Source: Amanita rubescens (taxonomy: Eukaryota; Basidiomycota; Agaricomycetes; Agaricales; Amanitaceae). Taken from it: a stretch of DNA of 64,000 nt. This document shows positions 10,209 through 21,010 of this stretch, one piece after another (within the stretch, counting starts at the first letter, position 1; each line of letters begins with the position of its first letter). The position numbers and the translations under genes are program-made. The stretch lies in NCBI GenBank assembly GCA_015039365.1, contig WION01000023.1, positions 62,001-126,000 on the forward strand, read 5' to 3'. Under the pieces are notes generated by a model that had not been told where the DNA came from, did not search any database, and worked only from the letters and a program-made list of their open reading frames with translations.

Positions 10209-11909
10209 CTAAGTGTCTAGGTTGTGGCGGGCGTTTTCATCGTCGTAAGGATGGTAGCCGGCTGAGTTGTCGACGAAGACGTCGAAGTCATTCATCTTGA
10301 TTCCATCCTCCTGCGTTCCAGTCGGTGGGTGTGTCCGTATACGTTTGGACGAGTTCTTCGTTATTGGCCTCAAGCGAGTTGAGGAGTTTGTGGAGAACCT
10401 TGAGGCGTCGGTTCTCTTCTTTGAGGAGCTTGATGATGCGCTCCTTGGATTCGTCGTCGGGACGAGGGACTGTTGGTGGTAGGGATGTGGCGGCAAAAAG
10501 CCGGACGTGGGACTGGTAGTGTAGGAAATCCGAGATTTCCTGGTGGATGCGGGCGAGGCGTTCTCGACCGTCGAAGGCGCCGATGCTGAAGGCGGTGGAG
10601 GTGGGTGATGCGGCGTTGGAGATAGTGGGGGTCTGTTGGGTCTGTTCTGCGTTCCCTTCCATAATCGATAGAGGTTGTGTTGGGGAATGAGTGAACGTCC
10701 AAGGTTCTTAAATCTTTCAGCGGTCTGGGCAACAGGCGTGGAAGGTATAAGATTCTGATGGAGATCTAATTCCATCATGACATGGGCAACTTCTTCGTAG
10801 GCATTATGAGAGAGTTGCTGCGGTTTAGCTCCTTTGGTAAACAGATCTTCTGTCCATCCGGTGGTCCGTCTAGAAGATTCGGCGATCTCCTTGATTCGAT
10901 CTGCCAGATCGGCTAAGGCGATTGCTCTGATTTCGGTTCTGTTTGTAAGCTCCAAAATATGCTGTGCATCTGGTGCAATCCTATGAGGGTCAAAGCTGTG
11001 GTGGATGGCAACGAGATCGTTGGGGTCGTCATTAAGGATGAATGGGGGGTGTATTTCATTCCTGACGTCTAGGATAGCTTGTTCATAGAAGCGTTCTATG
11101 TCAGCGGTGAGGATTCGGCGTAAGAGGTCGATTCCAAATTGGTGGATGGTGCATCCATGAGAGAGTTTGGTGTACCATTCCATACGGTCTAGATTGGTCC
11201 AGATTTCTATAAGATCTGCGCAGTGGTAGTTGTATCGTTCTCGAGCGTTGACGATGATTGCCTTGGCGAGTCTTGCGTCTGAAAGAATGCGCCAGAGTCT
11301 GGTAAGTCGTTCCAGTTCCTGAGAATTGATTGGCAGGCCGGAAAGTCTTTTAATGTCGTCAATAGTCTTTCGCATAAGAGCTGAGCTGTTATAGTCTGCG
11401 AATGTCGTAAAGATCGTCTGAGGTTCAGAGGGAGTGATGTCTGCCATGATTCGACGACTGCTAGGGCTAGTTGGGTTGTTATCATCGCTTCTGTCACGAA
11501 GATCGCCAATTGATTCCTTGTCGAATTCGACAAGAGAGTTGGGGTTATGATATATCTTTCGCATGTTATCAAGTATTTTCCTAGTTCTCCTTGTATCTTC
11601 ATTATGTCCTCTGTTATCTTGATCTTCTGTGGTGTCGTGAGGACTCGTAGCTCGGCTTGTTCTGGGTGAACCATCAGATCGATTCTCTTTGTCAGAATCT
11701 GAAGCGCTGTGATAAGGAACGAGGCGTGGCCTATTGGGTTCGGTGATCGTTGTCTTTCCGCTAGCATTCTGATTATTGGATGTATCGGGGGATCCGACGG
11801 TGGTGGTGGTGTTGTCGGTCTGGGTAAAGACTGAGTATGTCGGTGGTTCCGGTGATGGTGCTCTCGTTGTCGTTGGCGAGATCGTAGGTGAGGTTCTTGT
11901 CAATTCCAT
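10209..11909 (-). CDS. post-pol third ORF of gypsy A (566 aa), function unknown
   Basis: This ORF lies between the integrase and the 3' LTR, where some gypsy elements carry env. I see no signal peptide or membrane anchor, so it is not an obvious envelope. It has a Ser/Thr/Pro-rich N-terminus, a conserved centre with RYNYHCADLIEIWTNLDRME and IDLLRRILTADIERFYEQA, a proline-rich linker (PHHPPPPPSASAP), a Lys/Arg-rich stretch and the tail YHPYDDENARHNLDT. The 585-aa ORF in the same place in element C (53385-55142) has matching blocks (YNYHCADLIE, IDLLRRLLTADIERY) and a similar tail, while the flanks diverge. Conservation across two diverged copies says it is a real protein. A nucleic-acid-binding or capsid-related role is only a guess. 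Confidence 0.7.
   Translation of the reverse strand: MELTRTSPTISPTTTRAPSPEPPTYSVFTQTDNTTTTVGSPDTSNNQNASGKTTITEPNRPRLVPYHSASDSDKENRSDGSPRTSRATSPHDTTEDQDNRGHNEDTRRTRKILDNMRKIYHNPNSLVEFDKESIGDLRDRSDDNNPTSPSSRRIMADITPSEPQTIFTTFADYNSSALMRKTIDDIKRLSGLPINSQELERLTRLWRILSDARLAKAIIVNARERYNYHCADLIEIWTNLDRMEWYTKLSHGCTIHQFGIDLLRRILTADIERFYEQAILDVRNEIHPPFILNDDPNDLVAIHHSFDPHRIAPDAQHILELTNRTEIRAIALADLADRIKEIAESSRRTTGWTEDLFTKGAKPQQLSHNAYEEVAHVMMELDLHQNLIPSTPVAQTAERFKNLGRSLIPQHNLYRLWKGTQNRPNRPPLSPTPHHPPPPPSASAPSTVENASPASTRKSRISYTTSPTSGFLPPHPYHQQSLVPTTNPRSASSSSSKKRTDASRFSTNSSTRLRPITKNSSKRIRTHPPTGTQEDGIKMNDFDVFVDNSAGYHPYDDENARHNLDT
10288..10662 (-). CDS. overlapping ORF with coiled-coil segment in gypsy A (124 aa)
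   Basis: This frame (+2 relative to the 566-aa ORF) begins MEGNAEQTQQTPTISNAA and includes a heptad-like stretch around RIIKLLKEENRRLKVLHKLL. It covers the part where the main frame is low-complexity Ser/Pro/His, and by eye it is the more protein-like of the two. It may be a spliced or separately started product, or chance. I found no equivalent in element C. Confidence 0.25.
   Translation of the reverse strand: MEGNAEQTQQTPTISNAASPTSTAFSIGAFDGRERLARIHQEISDFLHYQSHVRLFAATSLPPTVPRPDDESKERIIKLLKEENRRLKVLHKLLNSLEANNEELVQTYTDTPTDWNAGGWNQDE
11207..11767 (-). CDS. overlapping +1-frame ORF inside the gypsy A third ORF (186 aa)
   Basis: It is wholly contained in the 566-aa ORF, in the +1 frame relative to it, with its own ATG. 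It reads MLAERQRSPNPIGHASF and contains a hydrophobic/helical stretch with QLAIFVTEAMITTQLALAVV. Element C has an open +1 frame of 180 codons at the matching place (53416-53958) with a loosely similar segment. No stop in 180+ codons in the same relative frame in both elements suggests possible overprinting, but it could also follow from composition of the main frame. Confidence 0.35.
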   Translation of the reverse strand: MLAERQRSPNPIGHASFLITALQILTKRIDLMVHPEQAELRVLTTPQKIKITEDIMKIQGELGKYLITCERYIITPTLLSNSTRNQLAIFVTEAMITTQLALAVVESWQTSLPLNLRRSLRHSQTITAQLLCERLLTTLKDFPACQSILRNWNDLPDSGAFFQTQDSPRQSSSTLENDTTTTAQIL

Positions 11910-12120
11910 GATTCATAGGTAGTTTCTGGGTGTTGTCGGTGCAATCTTTGCTCATTCAGAGTTTTCTACGTTTCTTATATTCGTCAAGGATTTCCTCGGC
12001 GTTTGACAAGTTCTTTTGGGGTTCCCAAGTGTTTTCGCTTGTATCATAGCCTTTCCATTTGACGAGAAACTGTAATTGTCGTCCGATCTTTCGGTGTGCG
12101 AGAATAGCTTCTATTTCGTA

Positions 12121-13424
12121 TTATTCTGATCCTTCTATTAGATCGGGTGGTGGACGTGTGTCGTTAGGTCCATGGAATTCTGTTTCTTTGAATGGTGATA
12201 GTAGACATGCATGGAAAACGCTGTGTATCTTCCATTGCTTTGGTAAGTCTAATTGATAGGTGACAGGTCCTAAGACTTTCTTTATCTTGAAGGGTCCTTC
12301 TCGTTTAGGTGCGAGTTTACGTGATTGATAAGGAATGCGTAGGTTTTTTGAATCTAGCCAGACCTTTTCTCCTTCTTTGAACGGTTTAGAGTGTTTCATC
12401 GTTCGTTGTGCCATTTTGAGACGTGCAAGGTCATGTGCTGCCAGAGCTTCTTCTCTTGCTTTGATCAGGAGTCTGATGCGTTCGTCTGCTACAGGGGTAG
12501 CTGACTGTTCTGTAACCTGGGGTAATGCCACAGGGTTAGATCCATACATGAGATAGAACGGTGATTGTTTCAGCTCTTCATGCGTTCTAGAATTATGAGC
12601 GAATTGCGCGATGGGAAGTATTTTGTTCCATTTGTCTGGTTCATAGGCGCAGAATATGCGGAGGTATACTTCAAGTACGGCGTTATATCGTTCCGTTTGT
12701 CCATCTGTTTGAGGATGAAAGGCGGTGCTCATCTTGTGTTTGATCTGAAGTGCGCTGGTTATCCCTTTGAAGACTTTTGCTGCAAATTGCGGTCCTCTAT
12801 CAGATATCATGATGTCTGGTAGTCCAAAGTTCTTGAAGACTTCTTTGATGTAGAGGTCGGCCGTTTCGGCTGATGTAATAGTTTTATTACAGGGACATAG
12901 AATTACTCCCTTTGAAAGTCCTTGGTCGACCACGACAAAGATAGAATCAAAACTGTCACTGGGCGGTAGATCGGTGATGAAATCCATAGTAATTTGTTGA
13001 AACGGTCGGTGTGCGTGGGATTTAATCGGCATTAGGGGTGCGGCGGTGGGGTGTGTATTAGGTTTCATCTGTTGACAGGTAAGACATCCGTCGATAAAAC
13101 TTTTGACAAGTGTTGTCATTCTAGGCCACCAATAGTGTTCTCTTAGCAGGCTAAGTGTTTTGAAGAATCCAGGGTGTCCTGCACTCGGTGCTTCATGGTA
13201 TTCTTTAATAATAGATCGGCGAAGACCGGAGTCCATTGGAACGTATGCCTTTTTTCTAAATATGATGATTCCGTCGTCTTCAGTCCAATCAGTGATTGCT
13301 GTGCGAAGGGGTGCTATTCCTTTTTCCTTTAAGCATCTTCTAATAGTTTCAGCAAACTCATCAGTTTGAGTTGCGTTTTTTACTTGATCTCGGAGATCTT
13401 CGGCGATGACTTGAATGAATAATG
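12121..13424 (-). pseudogene. gypsy A integrase (C-terminal part of pol), separated from RT by a transposon
   Basis: Read on the minus strand, the retroelement part starts at FIQVIAEDLRDQVK. The preceding ~20 codons, including the apparent ATG at 13488, belong to the inserted Tnp2 element. Features in order: the HHCC zinc-binding domain (GHPGFFKTL...CLTCQQMK), the catalytic core with DFITDLPPSDSFDS (first Asp), ISDRGPQF (second Asp) and TDGQTERYN (Glu region), then a GPF-type segment (EGPFKIKKVLGPVTYQL). The frame ends near PPDLIEGSE at 12121; frame-shifted bases further left (11990-12120) resemble the chromodomain seen in element C. It cannot be made as part of an intact polyprotein here. 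Confidence 0.9.
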
Positions 13425-13670
13425 CCCAGTGAGAAATCCCCCGGATAGAATCTGTTAGGTTCTGTTTGGCGCGGCGTCGGCCTACCATGCTCGGATCAAT
13501 TCTGGCGTATGGCCTTTTTCCTGCTCTCCTCTACTTGATTCTGCTCTGCCCCGTCCTAATACCGCACATGTACTTATTTTCTTTCAATCAAAAAATCTTT
13601 TACGTGCCCATCCTTGAAATCACTAAGTCCAACTTCAATTAATTAATTAATTCAGACCACAACGGCCTGA

Positions 13671-16600
13671 ATGGACGGCGATGTGCCCTCTGGACTCAAG
13701 CTCTGCCAGTGCCCGAAATGTTTACGAAACTCGGATAACGGCCAGCTTCTCAACCGGTCCACTTACTGGCGCCATACTAAACGGTTCCACGAAGAGCAAA
13801 AAACAGCGCAACGAGAAGCGCTTTTCGAACAATTCGGATTCGAACCGCCAACCGCTTCTTCGTCGTCGGCTAGCAGTTCAAATAAGACACGAAGAAGTAA
13901 AAAACGGGCAAAGGTACGTTGCATATCCTCTACAAGCGCACCATTTGCTAGAATGTGGACCACCTGCAGACAGTACACGCTGTTGAGCCACAGGCTCCAC
14001 CTGATGTCGACCAGGAGCTGGGGGAACCCTCAGGCAACTCTATACATGGTCAAGATGATCTATATCCTCAAAATCCCGAAGCTATGGACGAAATATACAG
14101 AGATTCGATTCAACAAGAGCTGCCACGCTCCCCGGCTTCCCCCCCTCCAAATTACGATCCCCCTCACTCGCCACTACCTGACCAGGACCCCTTGAATGAA
14201 GGGGAGAACTCCTCAGGCGATGAGAATATGGAAATGGCACCTGAAGATGATGATGAGGGCGACAACGACAACGACGGGGACATAGAGCTACCTTTTGTCA
14301 GCACGGACGATCCATGGCCTCAGCCGACTCTCCCGAAACTTGCTCTTGCAAAAGACATGATCGAGAATATCAGGAGCGCGCGTTTGGAAGATGACCTCGA
14401 CGAGGAGATGCTCGCAAAGCTCCGATGCCCCCCTGAGGAACCCGAGACGCTCGACAAGAAGACGCTCTTCTCCATCTCGATATTCAACAATCTTATTTCT
14501 CATTCGGAAAAAGCGTATCATGATGTCATCAAAACTATTCAACAATTCACAGACCTAGAGCTCCATTCGTACCACGTCGTCAAGAAGAAAATTGAAGGTG
14601 CCACAACGGTAACGCAGCTAAGGATCGACATGTGTATCAACAGCTGTGTTGCTTTCACAGGGCCTTTTAAGGAGTTGGACAAGTGTCCAAAGTGCAACGA
14701 GGATCGATACGAGGAAAACAAGAAGACTAAGAAGAAGCAGCCCAGGAAGCAGTTTTACACGATCCCAGTTGGACCACAAATCCAGGCAATGTGGCGCACA
14801 CCCGATGGCGCCGACCGCATGAGGTATCGAGATCGGAAAACGGCTGAAATCATTCAAACTATTCTTGCCACTGGCAAGATCCCAAAATTGGAAGACTTTT
14901 TACATGGCTCGGAGCACCTTGATGCCTGCCGCGAAGGCAGAATCGCCCCTGACGACACTCTACTGATGGTTTCACTTGACGGCGCACAGTTATACCGCGA
15001 TAAGGAATCAGACTGTTGGGTCGCTATCTGGGTCGTACTGAATCTGAGTCCAGATCTACGCTACCAAAAAAAATACGTCCTTCCCGCTTTTGTTGTCCCT
15101 GGCCCCAACAAACCAGACAATATGGAATCATTTCTTTTACCATCTTTCAGACACGTTTCAGCATTGCAAAAGGAAGGACTCACAGTTTACGACGGTCGTC
15201 AGAAGCGTCAAATCAGTTCTCGCCCCTTCTTTTGCTTTGGAACAGCCGACACAGTTGCTCTCCCTATTCTCAGCGGAACAGTAGGACATCATGGGAACAG
15301 TGGCTGCCGCCAGAGCTGCGGGATGCAGGGTCGGCACATCCCAGGCAAACCTACTTATTATCCCGCAGCTTTGAAACCCGATGACTATACGGTCGAGAAG
15401 TGTAATCACAACGATGTCAATGTACGCGAACTAGGGCTACCCAACTGCAGCAAATATCGAGAAGACTTGAAAACAATACTTGCTTCACGCAACGAAGCAC
15501 AGTTCAAGAAGTGCCGGCGCTTGACGGGGATATGTGAACCGAGCATGTGCCTCGGATTCCAGGAGAATTTGATGGTTCCTGTACCACGATGCTTTACGCT
15601 CGACCTCATGCACCTCGTATCTCTCAATATACCATCTCACTTGGTCTCAATCTGGCGGAATTCGTCAGATATAAAAATCACCTTCGAGAATTCCCCAAAG
15701 CCCGATTTTATCGTGTTGGATGACAACAAAATTTGGCAAGAACACGGGAAACTTGTCACGGCAACCCATCGCTATTTCCCTGACTCATTTGGCCGACTCC
15801 CTCGCGATCCTTCAAAGAAAATCAATTCCGGTTATAAAGCTATCGAATGGCTGAACTACTTCTGGGTACTTGGTCCCGCTCTTTTCCGACTTGTTTTGCC
15901 AAACGACCTTTGGAAACATTACTGCAAGCTCGTCTGCGGCATCAGACTTCTCCATCAGCGCGTCATCACAGAGGATGAACTCAAACGTGCTCACGACTTG
16001 CTGACGCAGTGGGAGTATGAGTTTGAATTATTCTACTACCAACGGAAGGTCAATCGACTCCACCTGGTGCGCCCGTGTATACACGCAGTCGTTCACATTG
16101 CTCGAGAAACTTTCCGATGCGGCCCACTCAATTTACTTGCACAGTGGGTCTTAGAAAACACGATTGGAAACCTGGGACGGGAAGTACATCAGCACTCCAA
16201 CCCGTTCATGAATCTTTGCCAGCGTGGCCTACTACGCGCTCAAACGAATGCGCTAAAGGCCATCATCCCAGAACTGGATCCCGAGCCTCCGTTACCACGC
16301 GGTGCGCAGTCAATCGGTGACGGTTACGTGTTGTTGACAGCTCGGGACGAAGAGGAAGGTTCGGTCAGAGATGTGATGCAGATTCGAGCGCTCACTAACT
16401 TCTTCACGCGACATGGAAAACCTGAAAGGGTTTCTGATGGTAAATTTTCATTGCTACGTTGGTCGCGATTAGGCCTTCCAAATGGGCAAATTGCGAGATG
16501 TGCCTGGAAGGAGATAGAGAATGGACTAACACGCAATTCCCGCAACGTAAAGGTATGTACTTCCACCTTCGTATTGCTTTAATTTGGTGTCTGAATTACC

Positions 16601-16986
16601 TCTAGTTTCGGGACAACGGCTCCACGCATTTTGGGGAAGTCCAGTATTACTTCCAGACGAAGATAGCAAATGAAGAAAAAGAACCACTTGTCACATATGC
16701 GATGGTCTCGGTATACGGGAAAGCGGACGCAAACTTGCTGAACGAGTCTTCTGATACACTTCGCGTTGTACGTTATGAAGGCTCAGAAGATCTTCGCGTT
16801 ATCGAAGCCAAGTCAATCACCTCAGTCGTCGCCTTATTTCCATTCACCTTGTCTGACGACGAAAAGAGAGATGCCAATATCCGTGCCCAATACTCGCAAT
16901 CTTTTTTCGTCGGAGAGAAACCATTCTTAGATTTTACAACCAATACCACAGATCCGTCACAGGAGGCCGTCGAAGAAGCCAGTTAA
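13671..16986 (+). CDS. Tnp2-family transposase (Transposase_21-like), ~1074 aa
   Basis: My model is exon 13671-13913, intron of 38 nt, exon 13952-16552, intron of 53 nt, exon 16606-16986 (TAA). The N-terminus has a C2H2-like finger (CQCPKCLRNSD...STYWRHTKRFH), followed by a long acidic linker, a second Cys cluster (CINSCVAFTGPF...CPKCNEDRY), and the conserved transposase core: MVSLDGAQLYRDKESD, GPNKPDNMESFLLPSF, FTLDLMHLVSLN and NTIGNLGREVHQHSN. The Asp, Asp and Glu in these blocks are candidates for the DDE triad. The family cuts and pastes its own element. No internal stops are seen, so the gene may be functional. The third exon (FRDNGSTHFGEVQYYF onward) belongs to the same conserved protein type in agaricomycetes. 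Confidence 0.85.
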
Positions 16987-17008
16987 TCGGTGGAGTGGCC
17001 TTTTACGT

Positions 17009-17826
17009 ATGTGCGTCACAGCAGATTCGCCGGGCGTCTCAAGAATGGGCCACGTCATCGATCGTCGTCAAGATATCGCTTCCAGAACCTATTTTATATA
17101 CAGTTACCACCAGGCTATGCTCAAATCGACCCTGCAATCCCACTCGTTCACTCTTATGCATCCAAAAGGGTCCCCTCCACAAGAACTTTCCACATTCCCT
17201 CAACCAATCGACGAAATGCTCGAGAAAATGTATGAGCATATCGGAAGGCTTAAAGCCCGCGCCGCGCGAGCCCCCCCAACGCCGTCGGGCTCGTCTGTGA
17301 CTGAGCCTGACTCCGATCCTGATAAAGATGAATCAGGCACAGTAAGTTTGTTTATACAGCCATGCTGCTCACTCGAACTTATTACGAATAGTCACCGCCT
17401 TGGCCTGACATCCCGGCGCGCGAGACCATTATGAACGTACACTTTCAGAGCCTCGTCGCGTTCTGCGACAACTACCCGCCTATTCGACGTGCATACCGGG
17501 ACTTCTTGCATGCCCAACCAACAATGGATCCGGAATCCTTCAAATTTGTATCAAGCAGGCTGTGTCAAGCTTCAGAAACAATCATTTTTCTTACAAAGTG
17601 TCTGTCTTATCACATGGCGCTAATGATGGGTGAGAAGACGAAGAACAATCGTATTTTCGTCGAGTATTTGGGAGGGGCCAGCGGGAACTTGAGAAAGGCA
17701 AAGGAATTCATCGACCTCGCTGCAGACGAGCTGCGCGCTTATCAGGAGGCGGAAGAAGAGCAGAGAAGCAGCGGTAAGTTGTATACTCTGCTGTAATTCA
17801 CGCTGCTCACGCAATGTACAGAATAA
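17009..17826 (+). CDS. hypothetical second protein of the Tnp2 transposon (~239 aa)
   Basis: Three exons join in frame: 17009-17341, 17392-17773 and 17822-17826 (ending GAA TAA). The product has a Pro/Ser/Asp-rich middle (APPTPSGSSVTEPDSDPDKD) and a helical C-terminal half beginning SPPWPDIPARETIMNVHFQS and ending in an Ala/Glu-rich segment (LRAYQEAEEEQRSSG). It starts 22 bp after the transposase stop on the same strand. I do not recognise a domain. The start is uncertain because other frames are open upstream. Confidence 0.5.
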
Positions 17827-18357
17827 TTAGTTCTTGTCATCTTGTAGTGCACCGTTGCATATCGAAATAAGAACTGCATTTGGCAATGAACGTGTGCGCG
17901 TGCGTGCGTCTTCTCCATTGACCCAACGCATCCAAGCTCTGTTTGCGCGCTTGTGTTTGCACAGTATACCCAAACTCTATCCTGCGCGCCCTTGTTTCTC
18001 CAATCACTCTCTACCTTTAACCGCTACCAAACAAACTCATCCTATCGTCAATCACTTCTAAGAGAACTAACTCGGAAAACGACTCGAAAACCGTTTCTTG
18101 ACCCCCACCGCCGTTTCTTTGAAAAACTCTGACAAAAAAGGTCATGTAATGTACTACTACTGCTGTACCTATTGTATACCATATACTCAGTCTATTGTCG
18201 CTCCATTGCGCCTATCGAACACGTCGAGACGGCCAAGCAGTATTCCATTGACGCGAGTATATGGTCTATTTTTGGATCTTAGATAAGATATGCGCTTTCC
18301 GTTTCCATAATAGGACAACCTCCCCTGTCTTCCTCGTCTTCGTACTTCGACATCGAC

Positions 18358-20624
18358 ATGTACCACGGATACGGTGGCCCATCGAATTATGGAAATAGAC
18401 AAGTACAACAGAATACAAATATAGGCTATGGAAGAAACAACGGCTATGGCCCAGGCTCGAGCGTGCAACCGGACTCCCCGCAGGTATACGACGTACCCTA
18501 CATATTTTGTTCGCTTATCTTTTCCTAGCCAAACTACGACCTCGCGAGGGATATTGTGGGACAAGCGACGCACGAGTTTCTTCTGGAAACCGGGAATAAA
18601 GAATATTCCCTTATATATGCAGAGGTACAAGAGTTGCGGTACGTGACTTCAACATCTTACTCGCATATACCTACTATCATCAAATGATACTAACATAATC
18701 TTACAGGAAACAAGTGATAAAACTAGAGACGCATGTTGAAGTGCTTCAATCGCTTCATGAAAAGGATCAAACGTGAGAGTTCGGAGTTGCATTTATATAT
18801 GCGCACTAACTACTATGTCCCCACGATGCCAGACTAATGATGACTATGAAGAATGCGGCTATCACAAATCTCCCTGCCGTTCCTGAGAGCCAAGCGAAGA
18901 TTCAAAACCGAGACGTGGCACTCCGGTCTGCTTTCCCAATGGCATTTGACACATCAATTGAAGATGCATCATATAAACATGGCGAGTACACGGCAGTCAG
19001 GTTCTGGAACCAGAAGGACTGGACCGGACGCAGGGGAACCCCACAGGGTACTATCGGACCGCGTTATCGCTTCCTCCAGGACGAGGATGGTGATATAATA
19101 ACTGAAGTACGACTCACTGAAATTCGCGCGTTCCTCCTTGGCGCATTCAATGAATTGCAAGAATTGGTCGGCAAAGATGCCCTCCCTAAGACATGGGCCA
19201 ACGCTACTAGGGGCCGTGCTGTGGTAACTGCGTGCCACTCTGAACTCCGTCGACGATTCGCCGAGTTTTCTTTTTGTAATGGAGATTGGAAAGCCCGTTC
19301 CTTCATGGTTGAATGGTACCCAAGCTGGGCTCGGAACCATCTAGAAGACGACATCGAAATAACCGAGACTGTACCGGCAAAACGTCCAGCGGCTTCGGAA
19401 TCTTCGAAGCAGCCAAATAAGAAGACGAGGATCGCGAAGGAGGAAACAGTCAAAATCCCTCAAATTCGGGATCCATTGTATGCATTTGAGAACGTGCTAT
19501 AACGTGCTAACACATGTCGCTCTAGGGGAACTATGGACACCAACTTCGCAACTGTTAATATGCCGTCGACACTATCATCTCAATTCCCACCGAATGGCTC
19601 GACTGAACCAATGACGCCAGCGATCAATTCCAATATGCAAGAAGTTTCAAGTTTCAATGCAACTACGCCGCCGCCAATGCCTAGCGGCATACCTGCACCA
19701 AGCACGCCGAGTAACGATTCCCCTTTCTTTCAATTTGACTTCAAACTCAGATGTGATCACACCAACAGTGCCAGGTGCACCCAACGTTACCCTCAAGCCT
19801 GCTGTTCCCGCACCGTCACCATCCAACGAGTCCGCCGCACCAAGCGTGTCCAACGTTACCTTCAAGCCTGCTATTCCCGAACCGGGACCATCAAACACTC
19901 TTGGACCCGCACCGAGCGCGTCCAACATTACCCTCAACAAGCCTGCTGTTCCCGCACCGTCACCATCCAACGAGTCCGCCGCACCGAGCGCGTCCAACGT
20001 TACCTTCAAGCCTGCTATTCCCGAACCGGGACCATCCAACGAGTCCGCGTCATCAAACGCTCTTGGACCCGCACCGAGCGCGTCCAACATTACCCTCAAC
20101 AAGCCTGCTGTTCCCGCACTGTCACCATCCAACGAGTCCGCCGCACCGAGTGCGTCCAAGCCTCCCATTCCCACACCAGCACCGAGTACCAAGGGAGTCG
20201 GCAAGAAGAGGGGAAGGAAACCCGGGGGCGTCGAGATTAACCCCAACACGACGAACCCTAAGTAAGTCATTGTTTCGTAATACTTGTTTTTTTACTCACA
20301 CACGCGGCTACGACCATAGGGAACTTTTCGGCTTAGAATGGCTAGCGTCGCAGGAGTCCAACGCGCCTCGCTCAACGGCGGCGCTTAACGCGGCGTGGAA
20401 AGAGCTTGGGGAAGCGGGGAAAAAGGTGCGTCCTGCTATAGTTTACTTGACTCGAACTTCTACTGATTCACTTCAACTTACAGCCGTACAAATCCCTTAG
20501 TAAGAAGCTAATAAGGTTCGTTATATTGATTTAGTAGCGTATCTAATTGATAACGTGCTACAGTGAACGTAAATCAATGGCTTTGGGAGCAGGGGAGGAA
20601 GGGGGAGAAGGAGGGGAGGATTAA
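18358..20624 (+). CDS. AT-hook protein of the Tnp2 transposon (~613 aa), candidate subterminal-repeat binder
   Basis: Nine exons give a continuous frame of 614 codons: 18358-18483, 18529-18638, 18707-18772, 18833-19477, 19526-19710, 19751-20261, 20320-20425, 20484-20515, 20564-20624. The N-terminus is Tyr/Gly/Asn-rich (MYHGYGGPSNYGNRQVQQ). A central folded region includes YTAVRFWNQKDWTGRRG and VVTACHSELRRRFAEFSF, followed by a basic KRPAASESSKQPNKKTR stretch. Then come degenerate repeats of the APSPSNESAAPSASNVTFKP type (19770-20150), and an AT-hook core KKRGRKPGG. In plant CACTA elements a second protein (TNPA) binds subterminal repeats; by analogy this protein may do so here. That role is inference. 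Splice phases all agree, which supports the model. Confidence 0.6.
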
Positions 20625-20800
20625 AGGGGGAGGAGGAGGAGGGGGAGGAGGGGGAGCGGAGGGAGCGGGGAGAAGCAGAAGTGAGCAGAGGGGAGCAGGG
20701 AGAAGCAGAAGCAAGCAGAGGGGAGCAGGGAGAAGCAGAAGAGGACAGGGGGGAGCAGAGACGAGCAGAGGGGAGCTGGGAGAGCAGAGGCAGCACGGAC
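20577..20800 (+). repeat. G-rich subterminal repeats of the Tnp2 transposon
   Basis: Short direct repeats of AGCAGGGAGAAGCAGAAG and GAGGAGGGGGAGG types fill this stretch, just inside the right end. The same word in complement (CCTGCTCTCCTC) occurs near the left end at 13521-13535. Such clustered subterminal words are the usual binding sites of the accessory protein in CACTA-type elements. The last codons of the AT-hook gene overlap the start of the block. Confidence 0.7.
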
Positions 20801-21010
20801 ACAACAGAATCACGCAGATTTGTGCAGAATACAGCAGAATAGAATTTTTTGGCTGTGCCAAATGTACAGGAATGGTCGAGGCAAAGTTTTGAGCAGAACG
20901 AAACAGATTCAACCCGAAAAACCCTCTCAGGTTTCATTTTCTCTGGTCCCCTCAGCTATCTCCAGCTGAACCGGGCAAAACTGATTTCGCCCGAGCATTT
21001 TCTCACTGGG

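Larger units (their letters stand above)
13425..21010 (+). mobile_element. Tnp2-type (CACTA/EnSpm-like) DNA transposon, 7586 bp
   Basis: The termini are CCCAGTGAGAAA and its complement (TTTCTCACTGGG at 20999-21010). The sequence AATAATG occurs on both sides (13418-13424 and 21011-21017). Removing the element and one AATAATG restores the gypsy frame as ...PDSLFIQVIAEDL..., matching PKELFVRTIAEDL in element C, so a 7-bp target duplication is well supported. Inside are three genes on the plus strand. G-rich subterminal repeats (20577-20800) are mirrored by CCTGCTCTCC / CTGCTCTGCC motifs near the left end (13521-13550). A 7-bp TSD is unlike the 2-3 bp of classic CACTA elements. Confidence 0.88.

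Noticed and set aside
13425..13488. ATG at 13488 as the start of a gypsy integrase gene
   Set aside because: Those codons are inside the Tnp2 terminal sequence; the gypsy frame only begins left of 13424.
19533..20500. Alternative repeat proteins (TRTERVQHYPQQACCSRT; PHRARPTLPSSLLFP frames)
   Set aside because: Shadow frames of the Pro/Ser repeat in the AT-hook gene; only one frame fits the splice phases throughout.
20563..20937. Gly/Arg/Ser-rich or Pro/Ser-rich proteins in the 20.6-20.9 kb region
   Set aside because: They are translations of G-rich subterminal repeats of the Tnp2 element, on either strand.
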